From NCBI RefSeq assembly GCF_900454895.1, contig NZ_UGTA01000001.1:1178001-1242000 (forward strand): a DNA stretch of 64,000 bases, given 5' to 3'. Below the pieces are notes generated by a model. It saw nothing but the letters and a program-made list of their open reading frames with translations. It made no database searches and was not told the DNA's origin. Both the position numbers and the translations under genes were made by a program. Below, piece by piece: positions 46,216-55,393 of the stretch (the stretch's first letter is position 1; each line of letters starts with the position of its first letter). The DNA comes from Phocoenobacter uteri (lineage in GTDB: Bacteria > Pseudomonadota > Gammaproteobacteria > Enterobacterales > Pasteurellaceae).

Positions 46216-47423
46216 TATCTCATACCCCATTTATGTTTGCGTTGTAATGCGATTGCGGTAAATAGTGTCGATAATAACATCATTATGATGATGGCAATAA
46301 TAAAGCCGTAGCTGGTGGATAAACCAAAATACCAATCTTGTCGCATTTCTATTTGAGCAATTTGCGATTGTAAATAATGAGTAAGAGGTAACATTTGTGC
46401 GATCACTTGTGCTGAATCTGGCATTGCAACAAGGGGATACGTCACCCCTGAAAATGCAAAAGCAGGTCCCGTAATAATACCTGTATTAGATAAACCCACA
46501 CGATTAGACATTGCCATTGCAGTTAACATAATACCAAGCCAAAGGGATAAGATCATCAATAGGCAGCCGTTAAAAATTGTTATACATAAATTTGCTAATG
46601 GTAGTGGATTATGCCAAGTTACCAATAAAATTGAGAGCGTGATCCAGCCACAAAAAACAAATAAATGCCAAACCATTTTTCCCATCAAGGCAAATAACAA
46701 AGCTAGAAAACGAGGCACTTGTTCTCTGTCATATTGAGAGACCCCTGCAAACCACCAACCCAGTGTACTATGACGTAGCTCTCGCCCAATAAGTCCAACG
46801 CCAACAACTGCGGCTAAAATGTGTAGTAGGGCGGGAATTGTGGTGCTTGCGAGAAACTGTTGATAATTTAAAGATTGATTAAATGCCATTTTAATTTGTG
46901 GTTTAATCGGTGAGATGCCATCAAGTGCTTGCTCCTTAGACATTCCCATTTTAGTACGCAAGCGTAATTCTACTCCCGCAGAAAAAGTACGAACCGCACC
47001 ACCAACCCCTGATTGAATTACACCTGAATGCGTTCCATACTGAGCATTAACTACAAGAGTAACGGGACTTGCTTTAAGTTGATGAATTCGATGTGAAAAA
47101 TCCTTTGGAATAATCAAGGTTGCATAAACCTCGGTGTCTTGTATAGCGTGCTTCATTTCTTGGGCATCACGGAAATGCTTAACCACCGCCACATTTGGGG
47201 AGGCATCAACCATTGAAATCAATTTTCTTGATAAGCTCGTATTTGCTTTATCGATCACACCAATGGGCAAATTATGCACTTGTGATGCAGAAAAGGTATA
47301 CCAAATTAAACCTATCGTTAACGCAGGCAACACTAAAAGCAATATGCGTTCTACACGTTCTCGCTGAATAAGTCGCCATTCCCAAACAGCACTGCGTAAA
47401 AAGATTCGCCACAAAGCTAACAT
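46215..47423 (-). CDS. ABC-2 type inner-membrane permease (first)
   Basis: A 402-residue permease with the same layout: helix at about 27-45, periplasmic part with LPIGVIDKANTSLSRKLI, and a C-terminal helix bundle with GPAFAFSGVTYPL. It is a distant paralogue of the next gene (shared (V/I)D(N/K)A..SLSRK block), so the two probably form a heterodimer. It lies 18 bases downstream of the HlyD-type gene. The substrate is unknown. Confidence 0.85.
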   Translation of the reverse strand: MLALWRIFLRSAVWEWRLIQRERVERILLLVLPALTIGLIWYTFSASQVHNLPIGVIDKANTSLSRKLISMVDASPNVAVVKHFRDAQEMKHAIQDTEVYATLIIPKDFSHRIHQLKASPVTLVVNAQYGTHSGVIQSGVGGAVRTFSAGVELRLRTKMGMSKEQALDGISPIKPQIKMAFNQSLNYQQFLASTTIPALLHILAAVVGVGLIGRELRHSTLGWWFAGVSQYDREQVPRFLALLFALMGKMVWHLFVFCGWITLSILLVTWHNPLPLANLCITIFNGCLLMILSLWLGIMLTAMAMSNRVGLSNTGIITGPAFAFSGVTYPLVAMPDSAQVIAQMLPLTHYLQSQIAQIEMRQDWYFGLSTSYGFIIAIIIMMLLSTLFTAIALQRKHKWGMR

Positions 47424-47441
47424 TCGTTATTCGCCTCTTTC

Positions 47442-48458
47442 TCAATCATTTTGTGGTAATTCAACTAATACGCTCATACCTGGTCGCATTCCTTCAATCA
47501 CGTTTTCTGGGTGTGATTTAACTAAGAAAGTACGCATATCAAAACCTTCATCGGTACGCGTTGGTCTCCACGTCGCAAAATCAGGTAATACCGAACTTGC
47601 ATAAACTTTGAATGTCACTTTTAAATTATCTAATGCAGGAATAACCCCTTCAAAAGTTTGGTCGATCGCAAAATATTTTAAATAATCTTCACGCACATTT
47701 AATTCTAAGCGTTGATCTTGTAAATTCACCACCGTCACCACAGGTACACCTTTGGAAACAATCTCGCCGACACTTGGGATCACTTCAGCGATTTCACCAC
47801 TCACAGGGCTTTTTAATTGCACTGCATCTTCAGCAACCATTGCTTCATCAAACACCGCTTGTCCTTGACGAGCTTTGGCTTTTGCCGCCACAATATCTTC
47901 TTTTCTCGCCCCTTCCTGAGCCATTTCATACTGTGCTTTTGCAATGTCATATAATTTTTCAGCGCTGATATATTTAGCTTTCACTTCATCGGCTTTTTGC
48001 TGACTTAATAAGCCCTCTTTGGCTAAAGTACGAATACGATGCCACGTTTTCTTCGCTACATCAAAACCCGCTTTGGCTCGTTGCATCTGTTCAAATGCCA
48101 TTTGTTTTTCTTGTTCTCTCGCCCCCGTTTCTGCTTTTTTCGCAATCGCACTTGCTGCATCTTTTACGGCTTCAGCTTGAGCAACTTTGGCGGTAATTTC
48201 AGGGCTATCAAAATGTAAAATCGGTGTACCTTTGGTAATCTTATCGCCTTCTTGCACATAAATTTCATCAATACGTCCTGAAATCTTACTCGCAATATTC
48301 ACTTCTTTGGCTTCCATTTGCCCCTGTAATATCACAGGTTCAGGCTCAGACACCTTCAAATAGCCACAAATAATCACAAGGATTACAATAGCGACAATCA
48401 CTAATCCTAAAATAGGTTTAAGCTTTTTCTTGGTATTTTCATTCATTTTCTCAGACAT
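47442..48458 (-). CDS. HlyD-family periplasmic adaptor protein
   Basis: 338 residues with one N-terminal membrane anchor (about 14-32), a biotinyl-lipoyl half motif (EAKEVNIASKISGRIDEIYV), a long helical hairpin rich in Ala/Lys/Glu (about 85-205), then the second half motif and beta-barrel (LKSPVSGEIAEVIPSVGE). It is YhiI/EmrA-like and links inner-membrane permeases to the outer-membrane factor encoded just upstream. Confidence 0.9.
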   Translation of the reverse strand: MSEKMNENTKKKLKPILGLVIVAIVILVIICGYLKVSEPEPVILQGQMEAKEVNIASKISGRIDEIYVQEGDKITKGTPILHFDSPEITAKVAQAEAVKDAASAIAKKAETGAREQEKQMAFEQMQRAKAGFDVAKKTWHRIRTLAKEGLLSQQKADEVKAKYISAEKLYDIAKAQYEMAQEGARKEDIVAAKAKARQGQAVFDEAMVAEDAVQLKSPVSGEIAEVIPSVGEIVSKGVPVVTVVNLQDQRLELNVREDYLKYFAIDQTFEGVIPALDNLKVTFKVYASSVLPDFATWRPTRTDEGFDMRTFLVKSHPENVIEGMRPGMSVLVELPQND

Positions 48459-48477
48459 CTTGTTCTCTCTTATTTTT

Positions 48478-50013
48478 CTAATTCATTAAATCTGTAGGAA
48501 TATAATTCGCAAAGCTTTGAAGATTTCCAGTAGAAGCCAATAATTCAGCGAGAGCCATCACATATTCATACGCTACACTCGCTTGCTCCGTTTGTACCTT
48601 AACCAATTTTGCTTGGGCATCATTAAGCTCAATAACCGTATTGATACCCTCTTTAAATCCAGCTTCGTGTAGTTTTAACACTTGTTGAGCTAAGGTTTCT
48701 TCTTTTTCAAGGGCTTGATAACGCAATCTCAAATCATCAACCACTAACCAGTTTTTTTCGACTAACAAATTGATGTCTTGCTTCACTTGACGCTCTATCG
48801 CATCAATTTGCGTTAATGTCATTTGAGCAGCTTGTTGCATTTTGGATCTATCTACCGAACGATGCAATGTCCAATTTGCATTGACACCCACAACCCAATT
48901 ATGGTCTTTACCCAGCTGATAACCGCCAAAAGCCGCCACATTTGGTTTCCACGCGGCATCACTTAATTTTTCCATCGCTTTGGCTTGTTTTCTTTTCGCT
49001 TTAATTTGAGTAAAGATAGGATAATACGCTTGGGCTTTCGCTTGGAACGCATTAAGCGGTAATAATTTTTCATTTTTTACAAATAATTTTGTCGCAACTT
49101 TGACATCCTTTGTTTGTAATAATGAATTTAAGGCTCGTTGGGCAAGACGCAAATTATCCTTTGCTTTATCTAACTGAAACTCTGCGTCAGATAATGCCGC
49201 TGTTGCTTGTAAACGTTGAATCTTAGAAATCACACCCAATTCAAACATACGTTTCGCTAAATGATTATGCCCTTTGACAGATCTTAATGCGATTTCTCGC
49301 ACGTTAACCGCTCGTTCCGCTAACTGCACTTGAAAATAACGCGTAATCAAGGTTTTGAGTAATTCTTCTTCTGTGGTCGCAATTTTTGTCGCATCTGCAT
49401 CTGCTCGCCCTTGAGCAAATTCTTGAATGGCATCAATGCGTCCACCCGTATAAAGGGGTAATAATGCGGTTACATTTGCTCGTGAAAAATTATCTCGTTT
49501 TTGCAAGTGAATATCAGATGGAATCTGGGAAGGAAGTTGAGCAATACTGCCAAGCCCTTTTTGTAATAATGGTGCAAGCTGTGGAAATTGCTGTGCAACA
49601 CCACCAACTTGACTTGCTAATGCAGTACCATAACCTTGTAAACGTTCACGTAAATGTGCAGTACTGATATCCGTTTCCACATTATAACGCCCAGCCATAC
49701 TGCCCAGCATAACAACAGGTTGATGTAAATCAAGGGCATCAGCTTGTAGTTGACTTGCTTTCCAGCCTGCCTGAGCAGCAGAAAGCTTATCAGAATGATG
49801 TAAAACATAATCCATTGCCTGCTGAAAAGAAACAGGTTTTGCACGATCAAATGACGTGTTTTTTTCTACTTGCGTATTAAAGTTAGTCGGAATATTCTCA
49901 GACTCATTGGGAACATTCGGAACTGATGAAGTAGCTAAATGCTGAGACTGGCAGCCAACCAACATAAACATCGTGAATAATAATTCAATTCTCATTTTAT
50001 AATCTCTAAACAT
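48478..50013 (-). CDS. TolC-like outer-membrane factor lipoprotein
   Basis: About 511 residues. The N-terminus ends in a lipobox (MFMLVGC), so it is lipid-anchored like NodT/OprM-type factors. Two long helical repeats and paired barrel segments fit the outer membrane efflux protein family. I chose the ATG at 50013, four bases after GAGGTG; an ATG at 49995 is also possible. First gene of a four-gene export operon with the HlyD adaptor and two permeases. Confidence 0.87.
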   Translation of the reverse strand: MFRDYKMRIELLFTMFMLVGCQSQHLATSSVPNVPNESENIPTNFNTQVEKNTSFDRAKPVSFQQAMDYVLHHSDKLSAAQAGWKASQLQADALDLHQPVVMLGSMAGRYNVETDISTAHLRERLQGYGTALASQVGGVAQQFPQLAPLLQKGLGSIAQLPSQIPSDIHLQKRDNFSRANVTALLPLYTGGRIDAIQEFAQGRADADATKIATTEEELLKTLITRYFQVQLAERAVNVREIALRSVKGHNHLAKRMFELGVISKIQRLQATAALSDAEFQLDKAKDNLRLAQRALNSLLQTKDVKVATKLFVKNEKLLPLNAFQAKAQAYYPIFTQIKAKRKQAKAMEKLSDAAWKPNVAAFGGYQLGKDHNWVVGVNANWTLHRSVDRSKMQQAAQMTLTQIDAIERQVKQDINLLVEKNWLVVDDLRLRYQALEKEETLAQQVLKLHEAGFKEGINTVIELNDAQAKLVKVQTEQASVAYEYVMALAELLASTGNLQSFANYIPTDLMN

Positions 50014-50114
50014 TGACACCTCACAGTCTATTTTTCGATTTATTATAGCAAAATAAGAATAAAATGTAACAATTTGAATATTTTTTGTTTGTTACCGCTA
50101 AATCTAGAAAATTC

Positions 50115-50576
50115 CTAAATAGGTAGCTCGTGAGTGTATTTCAATTCTTCCATTGCAAAAGTTGAAGTAACATCGGTTAGCCCCTCCACTTCTCTCACCA
50201 ATTTTTTGTAGAAAATATCAAAGGCGTGCATATCTTTTACTCGTACTTGCATTAAATAATCATATTCCCCTGCCATACGATAAAACGCCATCACTTCAGG
50301 ATAATCAATTATTGTTTTAGAAAATTGATGATACCATTGAGCAGAATGATTACTCGTTTTGATCTGAACAAATCCAATGAACCCAAGATCGACTTTATCG
50401 GCATCAATCGACACAATCCGATTACGGATAATCCCCAACTCTTCAAGGCGATGAATACGTCGCCAGCAAGGTGTCGTGGTTAAATTTACTTTTTCTGCTA
50501 ATTCCGTAATAGAAATTGACGCATCTTTTTGCAATTCTCTCAAAATTTGTTTATCTATTTTATTTAATTCATACAT
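50115..50576 (-). CDS. Lrp/AsnC-family transcriptional regulator
   Basis: 153 residues. N-terminal helix-turn-helix (ISITELAEKVNLTTTPCWRRIHRL) and C-terminal RAM ligand domain. Divergent from the trans-sulfuration enzyme gene across a 177-base gap. E. coli DecR, a cysteine-responsive Lrp relative, controls a divergent cysteine-degrading operon; a similar local role for sulfur amino acids is likely here, by inference from position. Confidence 0.9.
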   Translation of the reverse strand: MYELNKIDKQILRELQKDASISITELAEKVNLTTTPCWRRIHRLEELGIIRNRIVSIDADKVDLGFIGFVQIKTSNHSAQWYHQFSKTIIDYPEVMAFYRMAGEYDYLMQVRVKDMHAFDIFYKKLVREVEGLTDVTSTFAMEELKYTHELPI

Positions 50577-50753
50577 ATTTTGCCCCTTAAATTATAAACC
50601 CAGCTAATTATAGAAATTTTTTCTTATTATAGCCCTATTATTAGAAATTTATTTCTATTTTTAGTTAAATTAAGTAAAAGTAGAGAATTTTTTTTTTGCA
50701 TTTTAAAGATATAATTTGACCGCTTCATAACCAATAACCCCAAAGAGGACTCT

Positions 50754-51893
50754 ATGAAATTTGGAACAAAAACATTACACGGCTACAATATGCTTGCACC
50801 CGATACAGGGGCTTCATCTATTTCAATCTGCCAAGCCTCAACCTTTCATCAAAAAGATATCAATAATCTACAAAAATATATTTATTCACGATTCGGCAAC
50901 CCAACACGCGAGGCATTAGAAGAAGCAATTGCAAGCCTTGAAGAAGGAAAATACGGTGTTGCTTTTGCCTCAGGAGTGGCTGCCATTTCTGCTGTTTTAT
51001 TGATGTTTTCAAAGGGCGACCACATTGTAATGTGTAAAGATGTGTACGGTGGCACATTCCAATTAGTCAGCGAAACACTGCCTCGTTTTGGTATTGAAGT
51101 TACGTTCGTTGATGAAACCAATTTAGAGGAATGGGAAAGTGCCATTCAACCAAACACCAAAGCGTTTTATATAGAAACACCATCAAATCCGACCTTAAAA
51201 ATCACAGATATTCAAGGCGTGGTAGAAATTGCAAAAAGACACAATATTCTGACCGCTATCGATAACACATTTATGACCCCACAATATCAAAAACCTCTAA
51301 CATTAGGCGTAGATATTGTGATTCAAAGTGCAACAAAATTCTTAAACGGGCACAGTGATGTTATTTTAGGTGCAGTTATTGTAAACGATGAAACACTCTT
51401 TGAAAGACTCCATAAACAGCAAGTAATGCTAGGTGGATTACCAGGTATCGAAGAATGCTGGCTAGTTATGCGTGGTTTAAAAACAATGGCTATCCGAATG
51501 GAAAAAAGCACCAACTCCGCATTAAAAATTGCTCAATTATTAGAAAAACACCCTAAAATCAATAAAGTTTATTATCCAGGTTTAGAAAGTCATCAAGGCT
51601 ATGAAATCCATAAAAAACAAGCAACTAGCGGAGGAGCAGTACTTTCATTTGATTTAGGTAATGCCGAAAATGTCAAAAAATTTGCTGACGCTTTAAAATA
51701 TCCTATCATCGCAGTGAGTCTTGGTGGTGTAGAGTCTATTCTCTCTTACCCCATAAAAATGTCTCATGCTAGCGTACCAGAAGAAGAACGATTAAAACAA
51801 GGAATCACAGAGGGATTGGTTAGATTATCGGTGGGTATTGAAGACACAGACGATCTCATCAATGATATCCAAAATGCACTAAACAACATCTAA
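50754..51893 (+). CDS. Trans-sulfuration PLP enzyme (cystathionine beta/gamma-lyase type)
   Basis: 379-residue Cys/Met-metabolism PLP enzyme. Lys195 in QSATKFLNGHSDVILG binds PLP, Asp170 in TAIDNTFMTPQYQKPL contacts its ring, and YSRFGNPTREALE and ETPSNPTL are family blocks. The sequence looks closest to Firmicute-type cystathionine lyases, so beta- or gamma-lyase is more likely than MetB, but the reaction is not certain. Probably controlled by the divergent Lrp-type regulator. Ten T bases lie in its promoter region near 50688-50697. Confidence 0.85.
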   Translation: MKFGTKTLHGYNMLAPDTGASSISICQASTFHQKDINNLQKYIYSRFGNPTREALEEAIASLEEGKYGVAFASGVAAISAVLLMFSKGDHIVMCKDVYGGTFQLVSETLPRFGIEVTFVDETNLEEWESAIQPNTKAFYIETPSNPTLKITDIQGVVEIAKRHNILTAIDNTFMTPQYQKPLTLGVDIVIQSATKFLNGHSDVILGAVIVNDETLFERLHKQQVMLGGLPGIEECWLVMRGLKTMAIRMEKSTNSALKIAQLLEKHPKINKVYYPGLESHQGYEIHKKQATSGGAVLSFDLGNAENVKKFADALKYPIIAVSLGGVESILSYPIKMSHASVPEEERLKQGITEGLVRLSVGIEDTDDLINDIQNALNNI

Positions 51894-51911
51894 AACAATA
51901 AATTAAAAATA

Positions 51912-51944
51912 AAGCATCAGTATTACCAATAAATACTGGTGCTT
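51912..51944 (+). terminator. Hairpin after the trans-sulfuration gene
   Basis: Arms AAGCATCAGTATT and AATACTGGTGCTT pair with one mismatch. 18 bases after the stop. No long T run, so moderate confidence. It sits between convergent transcription units. Confidence 0.6.
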
Positions 51945-52016
51945 AATCACCCAATGTTTAGTGCTTTTGTTCAGTCTATTTTTAAGAATTTATACTGTGA
52001 TAAATCTTGCTGTTGC

Positions 52017-53516
52017 TTAAGCTTCAACAGCCCCCAGTACGTCGTGAGCCATTAAGTTAGCCGTTGGGTTATCTTGGGTTTGTTCTTTGATAAGTTTGTT
52101 TGCATAAGGCGATAAAGCATCAACAATTGCTCCATTGGTGTTTTTTGTTGCCAATCCTTGCAATACTCCCGTCACAGCTCGGATTGCCATTTGAACATCG
52201 CCACCTTTGCCATATTGATTGATGGTTTGATTTGCTTGATTTAACACTTGCTGAGCTTGAGCATTATTTGGGTCAACTTTTAATACTTCTTCCGCTTGAG
52301 CTTTTTGTTTTTCTGCCTCATCAAGTTTTGGTTTCAATGCCATTGTGATACTGTTTTGAGCAATTTCACCTATCACATCTGCCATCTCTTGCTGCTCTTT
52401 GATTTCACCCAAATCATAAGCGGTCACTTTTTTATTAGAATTTGCAACATCTCGTGATAGCGCCGTTGGTGTACCTTTTTCAACCGTTAAGTTGATGTTG
52501 TCACCCACTGCACTTTTTGTTGTAGTGTGATTACTTTCATTCTTATTACCTAACGCACTGGCAAGCGAACTAACGGCTGATATTCCTGTCTGAGCCATAT
52601 TTGTTGAAATTCCACCACTGATGTTTTCCACTTTCACTTCACTGTGGTTTTCTATATTTTCAGTTGTGAGTGTTTTGGTTTTAAAATGGTTTTTATCTCT
52701 TGTTGCTTCACTCTTAATTAAACCACCTTTTAAATGTGTGTTATTGGCAACAGTAATGTCCATTCCACCTTTTCCAACACTAATTCCACTTTGCTCTTCA
52801 ACCTGTGCTTGGTTTACCTTCGCTTTATTTTTGCTGAAATTAACCGAACCACCGCCTCCAGAGCCGTAAGTGAACGAGGCACTTGCACCCGCTTGGGTTT
52901 GTTTACTGTGATATTTGGTTTCATCTTGTCGGCTTTCGATGATTAAATCACCTTTGATGTCTGCCGTCAGTTTTTCTGCATTGACATTCGCCCCTTTCAA
53001 CTCGGTATTTTCTCGTGATTTCATCACCACACTTTTACCGTTAATTTGGGTATTATTTTGAGTAATGGTTGTGCTGTTTTCTTTGCCCTTACCTTTTTGT
53101 CCACTCGCCTCTAGCCCAAAACCATAGCTATCGCCATTAAAGCCAACAAACACGCCTGCACTCCAGCCACTGTTACTATTCGTTGAGTGATTTTCTGTGC
53201 TATCTTGTGTCGATTCAAGATGAATCGCTTTCGCTGAATCTAATTCCAGTTTATCCGTTGCATTCAGTTTTGAACCCACAACATCAATATCACCCTCCGT
53301 GGTTTTGAGCTTGATATTACCCGCACTAAATTCACTGCCTTGATGAGTAACCGTTCTAGTATGACTCTCATTTTGTGATTTGCTTGAACCCACACTGACC
53401 GAGATTTTCACACTTGGGTTTTCTGCGGCTTTTGCATTTTCAGTTAATGCCTTACTACCTGCCATATTAGAAACAGTATCAGCCACACCTTCTACTTCTT
53501 TCGCTGCCATTGCCAA
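52017..53516 (-). pseudogene. Displaced 3' fragment of a CdiA/FhaB-like exoprotein
   Basis: 499 codons of filamentous haemagglutinin repeat sequence with no plausible start: it opens at a TTG just after an in-frame TAA, without a ribosome site. It corresponds to the FHA-2 repeat part of the giant upstream gene (both have LKGG...E blocks, HLKGGLIKS and the VSVGSSKS-type start), then runs to NPTANLMAHDVLGAVEA and stops, exactly where CdiA-type proteins enter the pretoxin region. I read it as an older exoprotein 3' end pushed downstream when new toxin modules were recombined in. Not expected to be secreted by itself. Confidence 0.75.
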
Positions 53517-53562
53517 TTCTTATGCCGCTATCAGTTGATACCGCGATTTTAATTTTTAATTT

Positions 53563-53908
53563 TTAACTTTCGTCATTGGTTATTATTGGCTCAGACACTT
53601 CTCCATAATAACTACTATGGGAATAACACCACCAACAATCTCCACCTGTAGCTGGATTACCACCTAAAATCAATGGTGGACGACCCACAAAATCAGCTTT
53701 ATGCGTAGCTTGTTTAACGATTGTGTCATAACCATTCTTTCCAACTTGTTTAAGATAATCTTCCACATTGGTTGCTGTACCAAAGAAACGACTTTCGACA
53801 ATCGGTACATTGGTTATTCCCACATTATTAGTTCGCTGTAAACTCACGCTCTCTGTTAAACCACCACGACTGTGATTACTTTTTTCATTAAAATTCAGGC
53901 GTTCCCCT
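53563..53908 (-). pseudogene. CT module T9: truncated toxin C-terminus
   Basis: An open frame without a proper start, entering from the end of lipoprotein L9 and containing NHSRGGLTES, ESRFFGTATNVEDY, ADFVGR and YSHSSYYGEV, then a divergent tail. It matches module T7 almost base for base (53602-53880 against 54809-55080), so it is a recent duplicate missing its N-terminal part. The change after ADFVGR (PPLILGG against PLG) is a small in-frame difference. Probably an inactive reservoir module. Confidence 0.75.
53602..53880. repeat. Direct repeat B, copy 1 (within T9)
   Basis: About 279 bases nearly identical to 54809-55080. The right ends, from about 53748 and 54948, match exactly for over 130 bases; small indels lie near the ADFVGR codons. 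Confidence 0.85.
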
Positions 53909-54196
53909 TTCTTTCATACAATGTACAAATAATCTTTCATTCCAAACACCGTTTGGAAATCCTTTCTCTGGGATTCTATTTTCTATCTTATTGGCCAGTT
54001 CTCTACAAATAAGACGATTCTTTTTCCTTAACTCTTTTTGCTCTGGAGCCTCTTTATCATAATAAATTTTCCTTTTTTTCTCAGCCTCTCTATGTGCTGA
54101 TTGCACTGAATAATAACCATTCCAAAATTTTACAGCACTACATCCTTGTAATAGCAATATGTTTAATAATATATTTAGCAATAGATATCTTTTCAT
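53888..54196 (-). CDS. L9: small lipoprotein, putative immunity protein
   Basis: 102 residues. Signal peptide with lipobox LLQGC (C19). Mature part begins SAVKFWNGYYS, then cysteines C64 and C93 (VHCMKERGTP). It is clearly homologous to L1 beside the giant gene (AVKFW.GYYS, then a Y.D.E.P block and LRKKN). Adjacent toxin remnants T8 (upstream) and T9 (downstream) suggest it was an immunity gene. Envelope lipoprotein by inference. Confidence 0.75.
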   Translation of the reverse strand: MKRYLLLNILLNILLLQGCSAVKFWNGYYSVQSAHREAEKKRKIYYDKEAPEQKELRKKNRLICRELANKIENRIPEKGFPNGVWNERLFVHCMKERGTPEF

Positions 54197-54310
54197 TATT
54201 TTTTTCCTTTAAATTGTATATTGTTATATCCAAAATAATCTCTTTCGGTAAAAGTTTATTAATCCAATTACCACTACGATTTTTTTTGATATTTACTCCA
54301 ATTTTACATA
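54197..54310 (-). pseudogene. CT module T8: decayed toxin tail
   Basis: A short minus-strand frame reads NRSGNWINKLLPKEIILD before lipoprotein L9. It resembles the tail of T7 (KNGNPVNLSLPKEVIGD). Nothing else of the toxin remains. Confidence is limited by the short match. Confidence 0.45.
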
Positions 54311-54337
54311 CTGCTCAATGCTCATACTGAAATTAGG

Positions 54338-54625
54338 CTACCATTCAAAAATCGGACCACCAAGTTCTTTCATACAATCATTGTAATAGACATTAAAATG
54401 CTTCTTACCTCCTCTTTTCTGTATTGTTTTTGCTCTGTCATAACAAGTATCTACATTCCTTCGATACTTTTCTCTCTCCTCCAGAGTTTTTCTAGCAAGC
54501 CAAATATCTTCTTCCTTTTGAAGTTCTTCAGCTGATTTCATCCCTCCATAATTATAGTAGTATGCAGTGTCTTTGCAGCCAAATAAAAAGAACATAAAAA
54601 ATAGAATAAAAGTAATATTTTTCAT
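54338..54625 (-). CDS. L8: small lipoprotein, putative immunity protein for T7
   Basis: 95 residues with lipobox FLFGC (C17), YYNYGG in place of the W-N-G motif, and the cysteine pair C61 and C84 (NDCMKELGGP). Its ATG overlaps the T7 stop by one base (TAATG), showing tight coupling of toxin module and lipoprotein. The mature part is mainly charged and helical. Function inferred from pairing. Confidence 0.75.
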   Translation of the reverse strand: MKNITFILFFMFFLFGCKDTAYYYNYGGMKSAEELQKEEDIWLARKTLEEREKYRRNVDTCYDRAKTIQKRGGKKHFNVYYNDCMKELGGPIFEW

Positions 54626-55296
54626 TATTTATCCCCTTTAAATTTAATGCTGTCATTTTTATCCCCAATAACCTCTTTTGGTAGTGATAGATTGACGGGA
54701 TTACCATTTTTACCTATTGTAGGTTTTCCCCATATTTTTATATACCTTTCATATTCAGGGTTATTAATCTTTTCCTTTCTATCATTTTCTATTTTTTTCT
54801 CAGGCACCTCCCCATAATAACTACTATGAGAATAACACCACCAACAATCTCCACCTGTAGCTGGATTAAAGCCTAGCGGACGACCCACAAAATCAGCTTT
54901 ATGCGTAGCTTGTTTAACGGTTGTCTCATAACCATTTTTTCCGACTTGTTTAAGATAATCTTCCACATTGGTTGCTGTACCAAAGAAACGACTTTCGACA
55001 ATCGGTACATTGGTTATTCCCACATTATTAGTTCGCTGTAAACTCACGCTCTCTGTTAAACCACCACGACTGTGATTACTCTTTTCTAATTTCAGCCCTC
55101 TACCTTTTGCATAATGATTAATTGCAACATTCGTTTTTTCCGCATTAGTAATTGGGAGAGCAGCTCCTAATTGGTCATTAACTTTGTCATAACCCGCATA
55201 CATAAGCTCTGCTAAACTAGGAATACTCTCATAAGTAGGATTATTAATCACCACATATAAATTACCATTTTTTGCTGCTTCTGGATTTTGTTTCAC
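54625..55296 (-). CDS. CT module T7: near-complete orphan toxin module
   Basis: 223 residues from a GTG at 55296; the frame is open back to a stop about 25 bases earlier. It begins NAVKQNPEAAKNG, matching the giant protein at DALKNAIKQNK, so the module boundary lies there. It has NHSRGG (Ser codon 55069-55071), ESRFFGTATN, ADFVGR (Asp codon 54892-54894), a CWWCYSHSSYYGEV block (His codon 54826-54828) and the tail NLSLPKEV. I infer a serine hydrolase-like fold. No secretion signal, so it is silent unless recombined onto the exoprotein. Confidence 0.7.
   Translation of the reverse strand: MKQNPEAAKNGNLYVVINNPTYESIPSLAELMYAGYDKVNDQLGAALPITNAEKTNVAINHYAKGRGLKLEKSNHSRGGLTESVSLQRTNNVGITNVPIVESRFFGTATNVEDYLKQVGKNGYETTVKQATHKADFVGRPLGFNPATGGDCWWCYSHSSYYGEVPEKKIENDRKEKINNPEYERYIKIWGKPTIGKNGNPVNLSLPKEVIGDKNDSIKFKGDK
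54809..55080. repeat. Direct repeat B, copy 2 (within T7)
   Basis: Counterpart of 53602-53880 carrying the HSRGG to YSHSSY part of module T7. Recombination between copies would delete L8, T8 and L9. Confidence 0.85.
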
Positions 55297-55313
55297 TGCA
55301 TTTAAATAAAAAC

Positions 55314-55379
55314 ATAGCGGTTAGATTTAGATCAAAAAATGCAAATTTTCACTTAAAAACACTAATATCTAACCGCTAT
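55314..55379 (-). terminator. Hairpin with uptake-sequence cores after L7
   Basis: Arms ATAGCGGTTAGAT (55314-55326) and ATCTAACCGCTAT (55367-55379) around a loop with ATGCAAAT. It lies 15 bases after the L7 stop on the minus strand and splits the module chain into two groups. Likely intrinsic terminator. Confidence 0.6.
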
Positions 55380-55393
55380 TAACTTGAATAAAA

